64,000 nucleotides of DNA from a virus: the IMG/VR virus record IMGVR_UViG_3300038468_000223, positions 1 to 64,000 of that record, one strand, 5' to 3'. Numbering within the stretch: position 1 is the first letter of the stretch; the number at the start of each line of letters is the position of its first letter. The notes beneath the pieces were generated by a model. It was not told where the DNA came from and ran no database searches. It saw only the letters and a list, made by a program, of their open reading frames with translations. Position numbers and translations under genes: made by a program. Of this stretch, positions 1-7,527 are shown piece after piece.

Positions 1-477
1 CCCGACCTGCCGAGCGTGCTCGACGCGGAGGAGGGCGACGGGCGCCCCGGCATCGAGATCGTCACCGCCTGCAGGGCGTGGCTCGACGTGGTCGCGGCGG
101 CCGAGCACCGGACGCCGATCGTCTACACGGGTAGCGGATTCTGGGACCAGCTCCCCTCTTCTGACGTCCCCTCGACGTCGTCCTTGTGGACCGCCAACTG
201 GACGCAGGGTTGCCCCCTCATGCCGGCCGGCTGGGACGCGTGGGAGTTCTGGCAGTACAGCAGCAAGGGCAGCGTGCCGGGCATCGGCACCGCGGTGGAT
301 CTCGACCGCTTCAACGGCTCGCTCGAGGAGCTGCGCGCGTTCGCCGGCACCACGTTCACCGGCGCGCCGACCTCGCCCACCATCGCTGCGGCCTCCGCGT
401 GGCCCGTCGCACTAGCGGGGCTCGGCGCCCTCGGGACCCTCGGCGCCGTCCTCTGGAGCCGGCGTCGCGCGCGGTGA
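1..477 (+). CDS. GH25-type muramidase with C-terminal membrane anchor (5' end outside window)
   Basis: The open frame runs in from base 1, so the start lies upstream. The visible part matches the last third of a glycoside hydrolase family 25 lysozyme, which cuts the MurNAc-GlcNAc bond of peptidoglycan: VLDAEEGDG carries the acidic strand, then WTANWTQGC, and the late WEFWQYSSKG and AVDLDRFNG motifs typical of the barrel end. After a short linker comes one hydrophobic helix (about residues 125-146 of the visible part) ending in SRRRAR, so the enzyme looks tail-anchored with no evidence for a signal peptide in view. Other wall hydrolases in the window have the same C-terminal helix. It converges on the gene ending at 486 with only 8 bases between. 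Confidence 0.85.
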   Translation, partial: PDLPSVLDAEEGDGRPGIEIVTACRAWLDVVAAAEHRTPIVYTGSGFWDQLPSSDVPSTSSLWTANWTQGCPLMPAGWDAWEFWQYSSKGSVPGIGTAVDLDRFNGSLEELRAFAGTTFTGAPTSPTIAAASAWPVALAGLGALGTLGAVLWSRRRAR

Positions 478-485
478 GGCACATT

Positions 486-971
486 TCATCGACGGCAGAT
501 CTCGAGTGGATGCACACGCATCATCTCTGCGGGAATGATGTGATCAATGAGCCCGCTATCCGGTGAGATTTCTGTAAACCAACTCAACGGAATGTTGTTG
601 ATTTCTAGCAACACGAGAGGCGCTTTGGCTAGAAAGTGTGGATAGCAAGCAATGGTAATAGCGTCTTCGTAGGAAAAGATGATGCCGGTACCCCTAACGT
701 ATGTTCGCTTATACCCACCACTGTTTGTGTGAACAACTGATGGATGGATTGATCTGTTCGGATCCAGACCGAATCGTAGGATGGATCTTAGTGAGGCCCG
801 ACTGGTTACGTGATATCCCGCATCGATTTTATGTGACAGTAGCGTCGGGTTGATCTCGTTCCTAAACACGGGATAGATCGCGTTCCATCCAAGCTTCTTG
901 GTAGGAAACTTACGTCGTGTCTGGCGCACTATTGGGAGCAGCACACGACGATGCAACTCCGCGTAGTTCAT
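486..971 (-). CDS. ADP-ribosyltransferase-like protein (DarT/KptA-type fold suspected)
   Basis: 161 residues starting MNYAELHRRV. The centre reads GYHVTSRASLRSILRFGLDP, the pattern of ART-fold enzymes in which a YH(I/V)T strand is followed by a helix and a GL(D/S)P turn; further on are GTGIIFSYEDA, a VLLEINNI strand and DSGLIDHIIPAEMM, which fit the late strands of such folds. Function could be nucleic-acid or protein ADP-ribosylation or phosphotransfer; the substrate is not visible. Start ATG overlaps the stop of the upstream small gene (ATGA). The gene is clearly less GC-rich than its neighbours, a sign of separate acquisition. Fold assignment is by eye and moderate. Confidence 0.55.
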   Translation of the reverse strand: MNYAELHRRVLLPIVRQTRRKFPTKKLGWNAIYPVFRNEINPTLLSHKIDAGYHVTSRASLRSILRFGLDPNRSIHPSVVHTNSGGYKRTYVRGTGIIFSYEDAITIACYPHFLAKAPLVLLEINNIPLSWFTEISPDSGLIDHIIPAEMMRVHPLEICRR

Positions 972-1162
972 CAGACCTCGAGAACCTCTGGGTTCTGCGG
1001 CACGAACGACGGCTGCTGCTGCTGCTGTGGCGGCACCGGCGGCAACGCGCTCGGCGCCGGAGCCGGCGACGCCGCGGGTGCGGTGAGGGTCTTGTAGAGC
1101 AGGCACGCACCGAAGCCGATGAGGACGCCGGCGCCGAGCGTGATCAGGTTGACGTTCTTCAT
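971..1162 (-). CDS. Small single-pass membrane protein with proline/glutamine tail
   Basis: 63 residues. An N-terminal hydrophobic helix (NLITLGAGVLIGFGACLLY) is followed by an Ala/Pro-rich stretch and a run of five glutamines. Start overlaps the M23 peptidase stop and its own stop overlaps the next start, both as ATGA, so the three genes are translationally coupled. Probably an envelope or lysis accessory; no family recognised. Confidence 0.7.
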   Translation of the reverse strand: MKNVNLITLGAGVLIGFGACLLYKTLTAPAASPAPAPSALPPVPPQQQQQPSFVPQNPEVLEV

Positions 1163-1701
1163 CGTTTCTTTCCCTTCAGCCACATCACGAGGAACCCCGC
1201 AGCGAAGCCGCCGACGACGATGAGGGCGTACTTGATGCCGGAGGCGGCCGCCGGCGAGACGACCCGCTGCACGAGCGTCGGCGCCCAGCGCACGACGGCG
1301 GCCTCCTGCAGCAGGGGGTAGGGGTTCACCGCGTCGCCGCCGTCCGGGTGGACCTCGAAGTGCAGGTGGTTGATGCCGGTCTGCGCGGCGTTGCCGGTCA
1401 TCCCCACGTAGCCGATCACGTCGCCGGCCTTCACCGCACGAGCCTTGCCCTCGAACCCGTTCAGGTGCGCGTAGTAGTAGCGCGTGCGGTCGGGAGCGTT
1501 GAGGGTGGCGACGTTGCCGCCGAGCGGGTCGGTGCCGAACTTCACCGCCCCGTCGTCGACGGCGACGACCGGGGTCCCCTCGTCGGCCAAGATGTCGGTC
1601 CCCTTGTGCGTGCGTCCGCCGCTGCGCGGGGCGCCCCACGTGTCCGAGTAGCTCGGGGAGCCCTTGGGCGTCGAGACGACGGGGAAGACCTGCATCGGCA
1701 T
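1159..1701 (-). CDS. M23-family (lysostaphin-like) zinc endopeptidase, tail-anchored
   Basis: 180 residues. The LytM/M23 core is complete: GGRTHKGTDI supplies the first zinc His and Asp, and HLHFEVHPDG the HxH pair, with the usual GYVGMTGNA glycine turn. These enzymes cut peptide bridges of peptidoglycan. There is no N-terminal signal peptide; instead a C-terminal helix (YALIVVGGFAAGFLVMW, residues about 158-174) ends in KGKKR. There is no Shine-Dalgarno sequence: TAGAGT lies six bases before the ATG, matching five other leaderless-looking starts in the window. First gene of an ATGA-coupled trio. Confidence 0.9.
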   Translation of the reverse strand: MPMQVFPVVSTPKGSPSYSDTWGAPRSGGRTHKGTDILADEGTPVVAVDDGAVKFGTDPLGGNVATLNAPDRTRYYYAHLNGFEGKARAVKAGDVIGYVGMTGNAAQTGINHLHFEVHPDGGDAVNPYPLLQEAAVVRWAPTLVQRVVSPAAASGIKYALIVVGGFAAGFLVMWLKGKKR

Positions 1702-1713
1702 GGGTCTACTCTA
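1702..1713 (-). promoter_or_regulatory. Leaderless late-type promoter -10 (TAGAGT-N6-ATG)
   Basis: On the minus strand TAGAGT (1713-1708) sits exactly six bases before the M23 start, as in five other envelope-type genes. No convincing -35 box is visible. Confidence 0.5.
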
Positions 1714-1742
1714 CCCGATCCGTGCGGCGCGGGCGCGCGCCG

Positions 1743-2493
1743 TCACGCGCGGAGCCGCGCGACCAGCTTGTCGAACTCGGTCTTGTCCTTCTCCACGACG
1801 ACGAACCGTCGTCCGAGCTTGCGCGCCGCCGCCGCCGTGGTCCCCGAGCCCGCGAACGGGTCGAGCACCCACTCCCCGGGCTCCATGTGCACCTCGATCG
1901 GGATCTCGCAGACCCGCTCGGGCTTCTGCGCCTCGTGGATCTTGCCCTTCAAGATCTCGGTGACGTCGGTCCAGACGTTGGACCTGCGGAGGTACTTGCT
2001 CTTGGCCGGGTACTTCGCGTTGAACCCGGCGTAGCCGCGCTCCTCCTCGAGCAGCGGCACGACGAACCGACGCGGCTCCTTCGGATCGCCGAGGACGAAG
2101 TACGCCAGCTCCTCGCGCGTGAAGAGGTAGCCCCACTGGATGCCGTACCCGCGGCGCTTCTTCCAGGTGATGAGCGTCGAGAGCTGGAAGGGCGTGAGGC
2201 GCTCCACCACCGATAGGTAGCGAAAGAACGGCCGAAAGGTTGGCCTGCCGATGCCGCCCCAGACGTAGAGCGCGCCGCCCGGCAACGTCAGCTTGCTCAG
2301 GCAGATCGTCCAGTCGACCATCCACCCGATCGTCGACGTCGATGTCGTCCCAAGCCGCGGACACGATGTTGCCGTAGGGAGGGTCGGCGATGACGAGGGG
2401 GAAGCTTGGTTGCCTCGCGCAGATCGCCAGCACTCCCGGGCTCGGGAAGGTCCCGCGGATGGCAATGCCGTCGGGGAAGGTGACGGTCTTCAC
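1743..2493 (-). pseudogene. N6/N4 DNA methyltransferase (DpnA/M.MboII type), broken by a +1 frame change
   Basis: Starting at the GTG at 2493, the frame gives PLVIADPPYGNIVS, the catalytic DPPY motif of DNA amino-methyltransferases, then breaks near 2325-2335. The next frame continues with VDWTICLSKLTLPGGALYVW, a KRRGYGIQWGY target region and the SAM-binding end EWVLDPFAGSGTTAAAA, closing at 1743. Motif order (IV first, I last) is that of beta-class enzymes. The region is 751 bases, one more than a multiple of three, so a single extra base explains the break. Either a sequencing error or a real inactivating mutation. The GTG start overlaps the lipoprotein stop (GTGA). Confidence 0.85.
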
Positions 2494-2870
2494 TTCGGCA
2501 CGCAGATGTTGGCCGCCTCGTAGCAGCAACGCGCCGCCGGACACGGGCACCAGATCAGGACGTCACCGGCGAGTTCGACCTGCACCTTCTGGTAGTACTC
2601 GAGCGTCGCCGGACAGACGGCCCCGCCGGCGTCGCGGGCGTCGGGCACGTCGACGTCGCGAGCGTCGGGGGCGCCGGCATCGGTAGGGGGCGGCGGCACC
2701 GAACCGTCGGCGCCGTCCGGTGACACGCCCGCGTCCTCGCCGCCGGCGTCGCGCCCGAGGCCGGCGCCGCCCTCCGGCCCGTCGAAGAGACCCTCGGTGA
2801 ACGGGGACCCACTGCACCCCGCGAGGCCCAGGAGCCCGACGACCAACACCCAGTGCACCCCGACGTTCAT
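2490..2870 (-). CDS. Cys-rich Asp/Gly-rich lipoprotein, family copy 1
   Basis: 126 residues. A lipoprotein signal peptide ends VVGLLGLAGC, so the mature protein should be lipid-anchored. A long low-complexity Asp/Gly/Ala/Pro linker follows, then a compact C-terminal module CPATLEYYQKV..WCPCPAARCCYE..CVPK. The same module occurs in the gene at 20011, and a relative at 42182. Function unknown; disulfides are likely outside the cytoplasm. The acidic linker style is common in Myxococcota lipoproteins. ATGA overlap with the small gene upstream. Confidence 0.75.
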   Translation of the reverse strand: MNVGVHWVLVVGLLGLAGCSGSPFTEGLFDGPEGGAGLGRDAGGEDAGVSPDGADGSVPPPPTDAGAPDARDVDVPDARDAGGAVCPATLEYYQKVQVELAGDVLIWCPCPAARCCYEAANICVPK

Positions 2871-3019
2871 CTCGAAGTCCCTTCCGTTCGAACCTTGATC
2901 AGCATCTCGATCGCTTCCGGCGTCATCGTTCGGGCGCACCGAAGACACTCCGAGTACGACCAGCCGGTTCGCTCTTGAAGCGCTCGCGTCTGCTTCTTCT
3001 CTTTGCTCTTCATCGTCAT
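2867..3019 (-). CDS. Small basic protein (RTGWSYSECL motif)
   Basis: 50 residues starting MTMKSKEKK. The middle reads LQERTGWSYSECLRCART, a short pattern I associate with small phage and plasmid proteins of unknown role. It is translationally coupled (ATGA) to the lipoprotein. An upstream in-frame ATG at 3169 is less likely because the added residues look out of frame. Confidence 0.5.
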   Translation of the reverse strand: MTMKSKEKKQTRALQERTGWSYSECLRCARTMTPEAIEMLIKVRTEGTSR

Positions 3020-3026
3020 GATGAGT

Positions 3027-3371
3027 CTACCTCGGTACTCTTGTGAGAAGTTCGACGAACTCGCTACAGTCGGGTGGTTTCGTACTGTGATGGTCTTCAC
3101 GAAGATGACCGCAACGCGAACAAAGTTCGGTGGCGAAGACCTCCATGCGTGTTCGATACTCTTGGTCACCTCGCGAACCGTATCCGCCTTCGTCGGCCTC
3201 CCATGATCTTCCGCGTGCTTTGCAGCGCGAACCGCATCGAGGACATGCGACCTCGTTCAGCTCACATTGTGTCGGCACACGAACGTCAAAGACCAGCCCA
3301 CCGAGATCGGCCGATGACTTCGGAGGATGGAAGCAAGAGTGACATTCGAACGAGTACCAGTGATCACTCAT
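3027..3371 (-). CDS. Double zinc-ribbon protein
   Basis: 114 residues. Cysteines form CHSC with CPRCGSRCK and, near the C-terminus, CSRCGHLREDHH with a later DC, so two small zinc-binding knuckles are likely. Base composition is lower in GC than the flanks. Role unknown; such proteins often bind nucleic acids or modify host polymerases. Confidence 0.65.
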   Translation of the reverse strand: MSDHWYSFECHSCFHPPKSSADLGGLVFDVRVPTQCELNEVACPRCGSRCKARGRSWEADEGGYGSRGDQEYRTRMEVFATELCSRCGHLREDHHSTKPPDCSEFVELLTRVPR

Positions 3372-3392
3372 GAACGTCGAGGCCCCACAGGG
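3372..3392 (+). repeat. Dispersed 20-bp motif M, copy 1
   Basis: GAACGTCGAGGCCCCACAGG, a variant of the consensus GAACGWCGRGGSTCCCACTG found 16 times in the window. Confidence 0.6.
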
Positions 3393-3395
3393 TGT

Positions 3396-3707
3396 TTACG
3401 CGAACGGCTCAAGGAAGGTGAGATCCTTGCCGAGTTCGGCGGCGCGGGCGATGCCGCGGCGGGTGGTCTCGCCGATGTAGCCGTTGTAGTTGACGACGAA
3501 GACCTCGCCGGCGAGCGCGACCTTCGCGAGCATCAGCTCGTCGAGCATCTCCTTCTGCACGCTGGTGATCGGCACCATGTCGACGTGGTGGAAGAAGCCC
3601 GCGACCAGCACGATCTTGCCCTTGAGGGTCTCGCGCTGCGCGATGCCAAGGTGGAACTGCTTGAACCTGGTGGAGCCGATGATCGCGACGATCGTGGGCC
3701 TGGGCAT
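3396..3707 (-). CDS. Nucleoside 2-deoxyribosyltransferase-like protein
   Basis: 103 residues. It begins PTIVAIIGSTRF and ends with VVNYNGYIGETTRRGIARA, the Rossmann-like layout of the deoxyribosyltransferase / DUF4406 group in which an Asn/Tyr-Gly loop precedes a helix. Such proteins hydrolyse or transfer N-glycosidic bonds of deoxynucleosides, or act as sensors. TGATG overlap with the upstream HTH gene suggests one message. Catalytic residues cannot be fixed by eye. Confidence 0.55.
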   Translation of the reverse strand: MPRPTIVAIIGSTRFKQFHLGIAQRETLKGKIVLVAGFFHHVDMVPITSVQKEMLDELMLAKVALAGEVFVVNYNGYIGETTRRGIARAAELGKDLTFLEPFA

Positions 3708-3895
3708 CAGGCACCTCCTTCGAGTCGCGCTTGCACGTGCGTGATCGTGGCGGACCGCACCTCGAGCCCCGCGAGCATGCGGGTGATCGTCGAGTGGGAG
3801 ATGCCGAGCTTCTTCGAGCTGTTCCTCAGCCCTTCCCTGTCGACGAGGGCTCGGAGCTTGATCTGCAGGGCCTTGGGTGTGATCGCGTCGCTCAT
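3707..3895 (-). CDS. Small helix-turn-helix DNA-binding protein
   Basis: 62 residues. The stretch LRNSSKKLGISHSTITRMLA is a standard helix-turn-helix with the G at the turn. It is divergent from the Cas12m-like effector; the 90-bp gap between them holds an inverted repeat that could be its operator, so it may control both directions. Confidence 0.65.
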   Translation of the reverse strand: MSDAITPKALQIKLRALVDREGLRNSSKKLGISHSTITRMLAGLEVRSATITHVQARLEGGA

Positions 3896-3907
3896 GTCGA
3901 TCGGAGC

Positions 3908-3985
3908 TTGACACCGTTCGTTCTAGGAGTCAACATCCGAACCGTTGACAGTCGCCGCGAACAAAAATCGTCTGTTGGAGGAGCC
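3908..3985. promoter_or_regulatory. Divergent promoter/operator region before the Cas12m-like gene
   Basis: TTGACA occurs at 3908-3913 and 3945-3950, and GTCAAC (3929-3934) with GTTGAC (3944-3949) makes an inverted repeat with a 9-base spacer. The second TTGACA is well placed as a -35 for the effector, though its -10 is weak. GGAGGA (3978-3983) is the ribosome site for the ATG at 3986. Confidence 0.45.
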
Positions 3986-5668
3986 ATGTCTCTGCGTACC
4001 GGGTCGACTCCACGACCTGTAGGCGAATCAGTCGAAGGACACAGCGGAGGATCTGCCGCGGAAGAGAGCCCCTCGACGCTCGCCAATCGCCCCTCTGGGG
4101 CCACTCCAACTGCCTCCCCGCAAGGGGAGTGCGGAGACGTGGCTCCTTCAGCAGACGATGAAGTCATCTGCGCCAAGTGCGGCAAGCCGCAGGTCCACAA
4201 GGACGACGGCAAGAAGCAGGAGGTCTGCTCCTGCATCAAGATCGTCCGGGCTACGACGCGGTTCCAGATCGACCTGACGTCGCTCAGCCCCAAGGCCCCG
4301 CCGGGGGCCAAGCGGCCGCTGTCGCCGGCGGAGAAGGCGCTGCGCGACGCGCTGCAGGACGTCGCCGTGCTCGCGACGACGGCGCGCAACGTCGCGATGC
4401 GCGCGAACTACGGCGCCGACTCCAAGAGCCTCGACGACTACCTCCTCGAGCACGGCGAGATGCCGCGGAAGTCTGCGGACTGGTGCACGACGAAGCTCTA
4501 CTCGTACCCGAAGATCCGCGCGGCGGTCCCTCGGCTCTCGAGCAACATCGCCGCCACGCTGCAGCGCGAGATCGATCGGAAGTGGTCGCAGGTCCGCTTC
4601 GACGTCCTCATCCGCCAGATCGACTCGTGCCCGCACTTCCGCGTCGGCCAGCCGGTGCCGGTCCCCGCATCCTCGCTCAGGATGCGCAAGCGCGAGGACG
4701 GCGCGCTCGTCCTGTCCTTCTCGCTCTACTCCGGGGCCCACGACGGCGTGAAGAGCGTCGAGGTCCCGATGATCGCGCGCGACGACCACCAGCGGGAGCT
4801 GCTGGAGAAGATCGCGACGGGCGAGTACAAGTACGGGCAGGCGATGATCGAGCGCGATCGGCTGCGGCCGTCGCGGTGGTACCTGCGCCTGGCGTACACG
4901 CGCAAGGTCCCCAAGCGCACCGAGGGGATCGTGGCCGGCGTGCATCGCGGCATCAAGACGTTCCTCTGCGCCGTCACCGCCGACGGCGAGCAGTGGCTCT
5001 ACGACGGCTACGACATCGAGGCGTACCTGAAGCAGGTGCAGCGCCGCCGGCGTCGGATCCAGAACAGCGTCGTCGCGAGCGCACGCGTCGGCCACGGGCG
5101 ACGCCGCGTGCTCACGCCGATCTCGCATCTGCAGGACAAGGCGGCGCGGTGGCGCGCGACGCGGTGCCAGGTGATCGCGCGGCGCCTGGCGCAGTGGCTC
5201 TCGGACCGCAACGTGCGGCGCGTCTACCTCGACGACTTCGTCGGCATCCGCAACGGGCTGCCCGAGCAGCTCGAGGGGGGCCAGACGACCTGGCAGCGGA
5301 TCCAGGAGTGGCCCTTCTACGAGATGCAGATGCGCTTGATCGCGTGCCTGCAGGAGTACGGCATCGAGACCGTCGTCCGGCCCGCGGCGTACATCTCGCA
5401 GCGGTGCCCCCGCTGCGGTCACGTCGCGCAGGAGAACGTCGACCTGAAGTTCTGGTGCGTGCGCTGCACGAAGTGCCGGTTCAAGAAGCACCTCGACATC
5501 AGCGCCGGCATGAACCTCATCGCGAGCGGCGAGGCGGCGTCGAAGGGCGAGCCTAGTGATTTCCTGCGGATGCAGGAGAAGATAGAGGAGGTCCGGAGGG
5601 GCGCTCGCAGAGCGAGTCGCAAGAGCACGAAATCAAAGGAGGCCGACGCGCGGGGGCGGAAGGCGTGA
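3986..5668 (+). CDS. cas12m: Cas12m-like type V CRISPR effector with degenerate RuvC triad (H-D-D)
   Basis: 560 residues from the ATG with GGAGGA upstream. N-terminal disordered Ser/Pro-rich part, then a C-x2-C...C-x-C cluster (C62, C65, C81, C83) and a helical middle. The C-terminal half is a TnpB/Cas12 RuvC: RuvC-I is GVHRGIKTF (H320 where Asp is expected), RuvC-II is VYLDDFVGI (D416 where Glu is expected), a zinc ribbon with C474, C477, C491 and C494, and RuvC-III HLDISAGMNL (D504). Size and H-D-D pattern fit the Cas12m (V-U1) group, reported to bind DNA and block transcription without cutting it. The gene leads straight into a repeat array on the same strand and its TGA lies in the first repeat. 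No cas1/cas2 nearby. A TnpB-family alternative is less likely given the array. Confidence 0.85.
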   Translation: MSLRTGSTPRPVGESVEGHSGGSAAEESPSTLANRPSGATPTASPQGECGDVAPSADDEVICAKCGKPQVHKDDGKKQEVCSCIKIVRATTRFQIDLTSLSPKAPPGAKRPLSPAEKALRDALQDVAVLATTARNVAMRANYGADSKSLDDYLLEHGEMPRKSADWCTTKLYSYPKIRAAVPRLSSNIAATLQREIDRKWSQVRFDVLIRQIDSCPHFRVGQPVPVPASSLRMRKREDGALVLSFSLYSGAHDGVKSVEVPMIARDDHQRELLEKIATGEYKYGQAMIERDRLRPSRWYLRLAYTRKVPKRTEGIVAGVHRGIKTFLCAVTADGEQWLYDGYDIEAYLKQVQRRRRRIQNSVVASARVGHGRRRVLTPISHLQDKAARWRATRCQVIARRLAQWLSDRNVRRVYLDDFVGIRNGLPEQLEGGQTTWQRIQEWPFYEMQMRLIACLQEYGIETVVRPAAYISQRCPRCGHVAQENVDLKFWCVRCTKCRFKKHLDISAGMNLIASGEAASKGEPSDFLRMQEKIEEVRRGARRASRKSTKSKEADARGRKA

Positions 5669-7074
5669 GCGGGTGGTTGGAGTTTGGAGGCGCTGCGTGG
5701 TGGACCTCACGATCGATCCAAGGACCGGCGGAAGGCGTGAGCGGGTGGTTGGAGTTTGGAGGCCGGCGAGCGTCCAGCGGCGCGCGCTCGCGGCACGACC
5801 CCAGGCGGAAGGCGTGAGCGGGTGGTTGGAGTTTGGAGGCGTCACGAGGCGCCGCAACGTCTCATCACTGGCGCGGGGGCGGAAGGCGTGAGCGGGTGGT
5901 TGGAGTTTGGAGGGGAAACTAGGAGGTCCCCCCCGAACGGAGGCGGAAGGCGTGAGCGGGTGGTTGGAGTTTGGGAGGTGGTGCGCGAGCCGAAAGAACG
6001 CTTCGCTGACGTGCGGCGGAAGGCGTGAGCGGGTGGTTGGAGTTTGGAGGCACTTGCTCGTGAGCGCGTCGACGAGCCCTTCCGGGCGGAAGGCGTGAGC
6101 GGGTGGTTGGAGTTTGGAGGCAGGCGTCTTGGCCGCACTGGGACTCTTGGCGGAAGGCGTGAGCGGGGTGGTTGGAGTTTGGAGGATGGCGTACACCGAC
6201 GAGGAACTGAGCGAGATCTAGGCGGAAGGCGTGAGCGGGTGGTTGGAGCTTGGAGGATCGCCCGCGTCCGCGCGCGGCGGAAGGCGTGAGCGGGTGGTTG
6301 GAGTTTGGAGGGACTGACGCCGCATCACCGCTCTGGGGTTGTGGCGCAGACGGAAAGCGGGAAGGCGTGAGCGGGTGGTTGGAGTTTGGAGGGTCGAGAA
6401 GCTCCCTGCGTTCTATGTGAACCCGACGAGACGGAAGGCGTTGGAGTTTGGAGGATGGCCAAGGGAAAGAACCAGCACGTCGTCCCCCAGACGGAAGGCG
6501 TGAGCGGGTGGTTGGAGTTTGGAGGTCTTTGCGCGTCCGCCCGAGCACATGTCGATGGCCGAGACGGAAGGCGTGAGCGGGTGGTTGGAGTTTGGAGGAA
6601 CTCCTCGCGGCGCCGTGCAAGCTCGGCCGGCGTGAACGGGTGGTTGGAGGTTTGGAGGGCCGCCGGGCGCTATGCGTCGCGCTCGCGACGTCCGAGCCGG
6701 CGAAGGGCGTGAGCGGGTGGTTGGAGTTGGGAGGATGTGGATCCTCCGACGACGGCGGGGTGGCGTTCATCCGCGCCCGCGCCGGGCGGAAGTCGTGGTT
6801 GGAGTTTGGAGTGGAGTGGAGGATCGCCTTCGTGCGATGGCGTAAGTGGGGGAGTTTGCTTGGCGGAGGGAGGGAACGTTGGAGCTGGAGGAGCGTGACG
6901 GCGTCGACGCCGCAGTGGAGGGCGGGTGGTTGGAGTTTGAAGGCACGGTGGCGTTCATCCGCGCCCGCGCCGGGCGGAAGGCGTGAGTGGGTGGTTGGAG
7001 TTGGAGGCTCGACGACGGATGGCTGCCGAAGCACCCGCGGCGGAAGGCGTGAGCGGGTGGTTGGAGTTTGGAGG
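5655..7074 (+). CRISPR. CRISPR array, about 20 repeats of 36 bp
   Basis: Repeat 1 is 5655-5690: it begins GGCGGAAGGCGTGAGCGGG and ends GGTTGGAGTTTGGAGG. Near-identical copies start at 5727, 5804, 5878, 5942, 6015, 6085, 6149, 6221, 6276, 6357, 6490, 6563, 6699 and 7039; shortened or mutated copies are near 6431, 6626, 6784, 6921 and 6972. Spacers differ from each other and are mostly 28-41 bp, with one of 19. Decay is concentrated from 6600 to 7010, so this end is probably the old (trailer) end and transcription runs from the effector. Segment 6759-6792 is duplicated at 6947-6980. No leader-side adaptation genes are present. Confidence 0.9.
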
Positions 7075-7139
7075 TACGTCCGGAGACGCATCAAGCGGAC
7101 TCTCGGCTCTCGCAAGAAGAAGCCGTCGCCCCACGTCGA

Positions 7140-7433
7140 ATGAGCGAGAACATGCGTACTACATGGGTCGCCAGAGACGTGCAGGCCGGTTGCTTCGCCT
7201 GCTACGGCTTCGAGGCGCACTGGTTTGGTGGAAACGCACAAGGTGTCGCAGCTCGCCACCATGATGCAACCGGCCATGAGACTTGGTGCGATGTCGCAAT
7301 GTCGATCCGATATGGTGGCGACGGCTCAACCGCCTCACACCAAGAAGCGCCCCCGGGATCGCGCCCCACGTTGAACAAGGTGAACCGCAGATCGACCGGC
7401 CGGAGCGGAAGTAAGAGAACGACGCGTGTATAA
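7140..7433 (+). CDS. Small C2H2-like zinc protein, first gene after the array
   Basis: 97 residues. The pattern CFACYGFEAHW..ARHHDATGHET is that of small Cys-Cys-His-His proteins common in phages, in which the HxxxTGH turn binds zinc. The C-terminal third is basic and may be disordered. No good ribosome site precedes it, so an internal Met5 start is possible. The stop lies inside the palindrome at 7425-7439. Confidence 0.5.
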   Translation: MSENMRTTWVARDVQAGCFACYGFEAHWFGGNAQGVAARHHDATGHETWCDVAMSIRYGGDGSTASHQEAPPGSRPTLNKVNRRSTGRSGSKRTTRV

Positions 7434-7506
7434 TACACGTCGCCGCAGTTGGAGGGAGGCGGAGGTTCCGCGTGCCCCAGGAGGTGGGGCTAATGTATAT
7501 TAGAGG
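7425..7506 (+). promoter_or_regulatory. Palindrome and promoter region of the recombinase gene
   Basis: CGTGTAT-A-ATACACG (7425-7439) is a perfect inverted repeat containing TATAAT. Downstream, CTAAT and ATTAG flank a second AT-rich element near 7492-7505 with TATATT. Either could be the -10 of the integrase, and the palindromes could be its operator or an attachment-site arm. GAAAGGAAG near 7509 is the ribosome site. Confidence 0.45.
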
Positions 7507-7527
7507 TCGAAAGGAAGTGCTCGCACG

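Noticed and set aside
4148-5556. Long open frames antisense to and shifted within the Cas12m-like gene
   Set aside because: Arg/Ala/Pro-rich composition without domains; typical shadows in GC-rich coding DNA.
5633-7277. Long repetitive open frames on both strands across 5.6-7.3 kb
   Set aside because: They translate the CRISPR repeats and spacers in all frames; the repeating peptide (for example LQTPTTRSRLPP) simply reflects the 36-bp repeat.
7202-7438. Minus-strand 78-codon frame opposite the small zinc protein
   Set aside because: No motif and no start signal; the plus frame has a Cys-Cys-His-His pattern.
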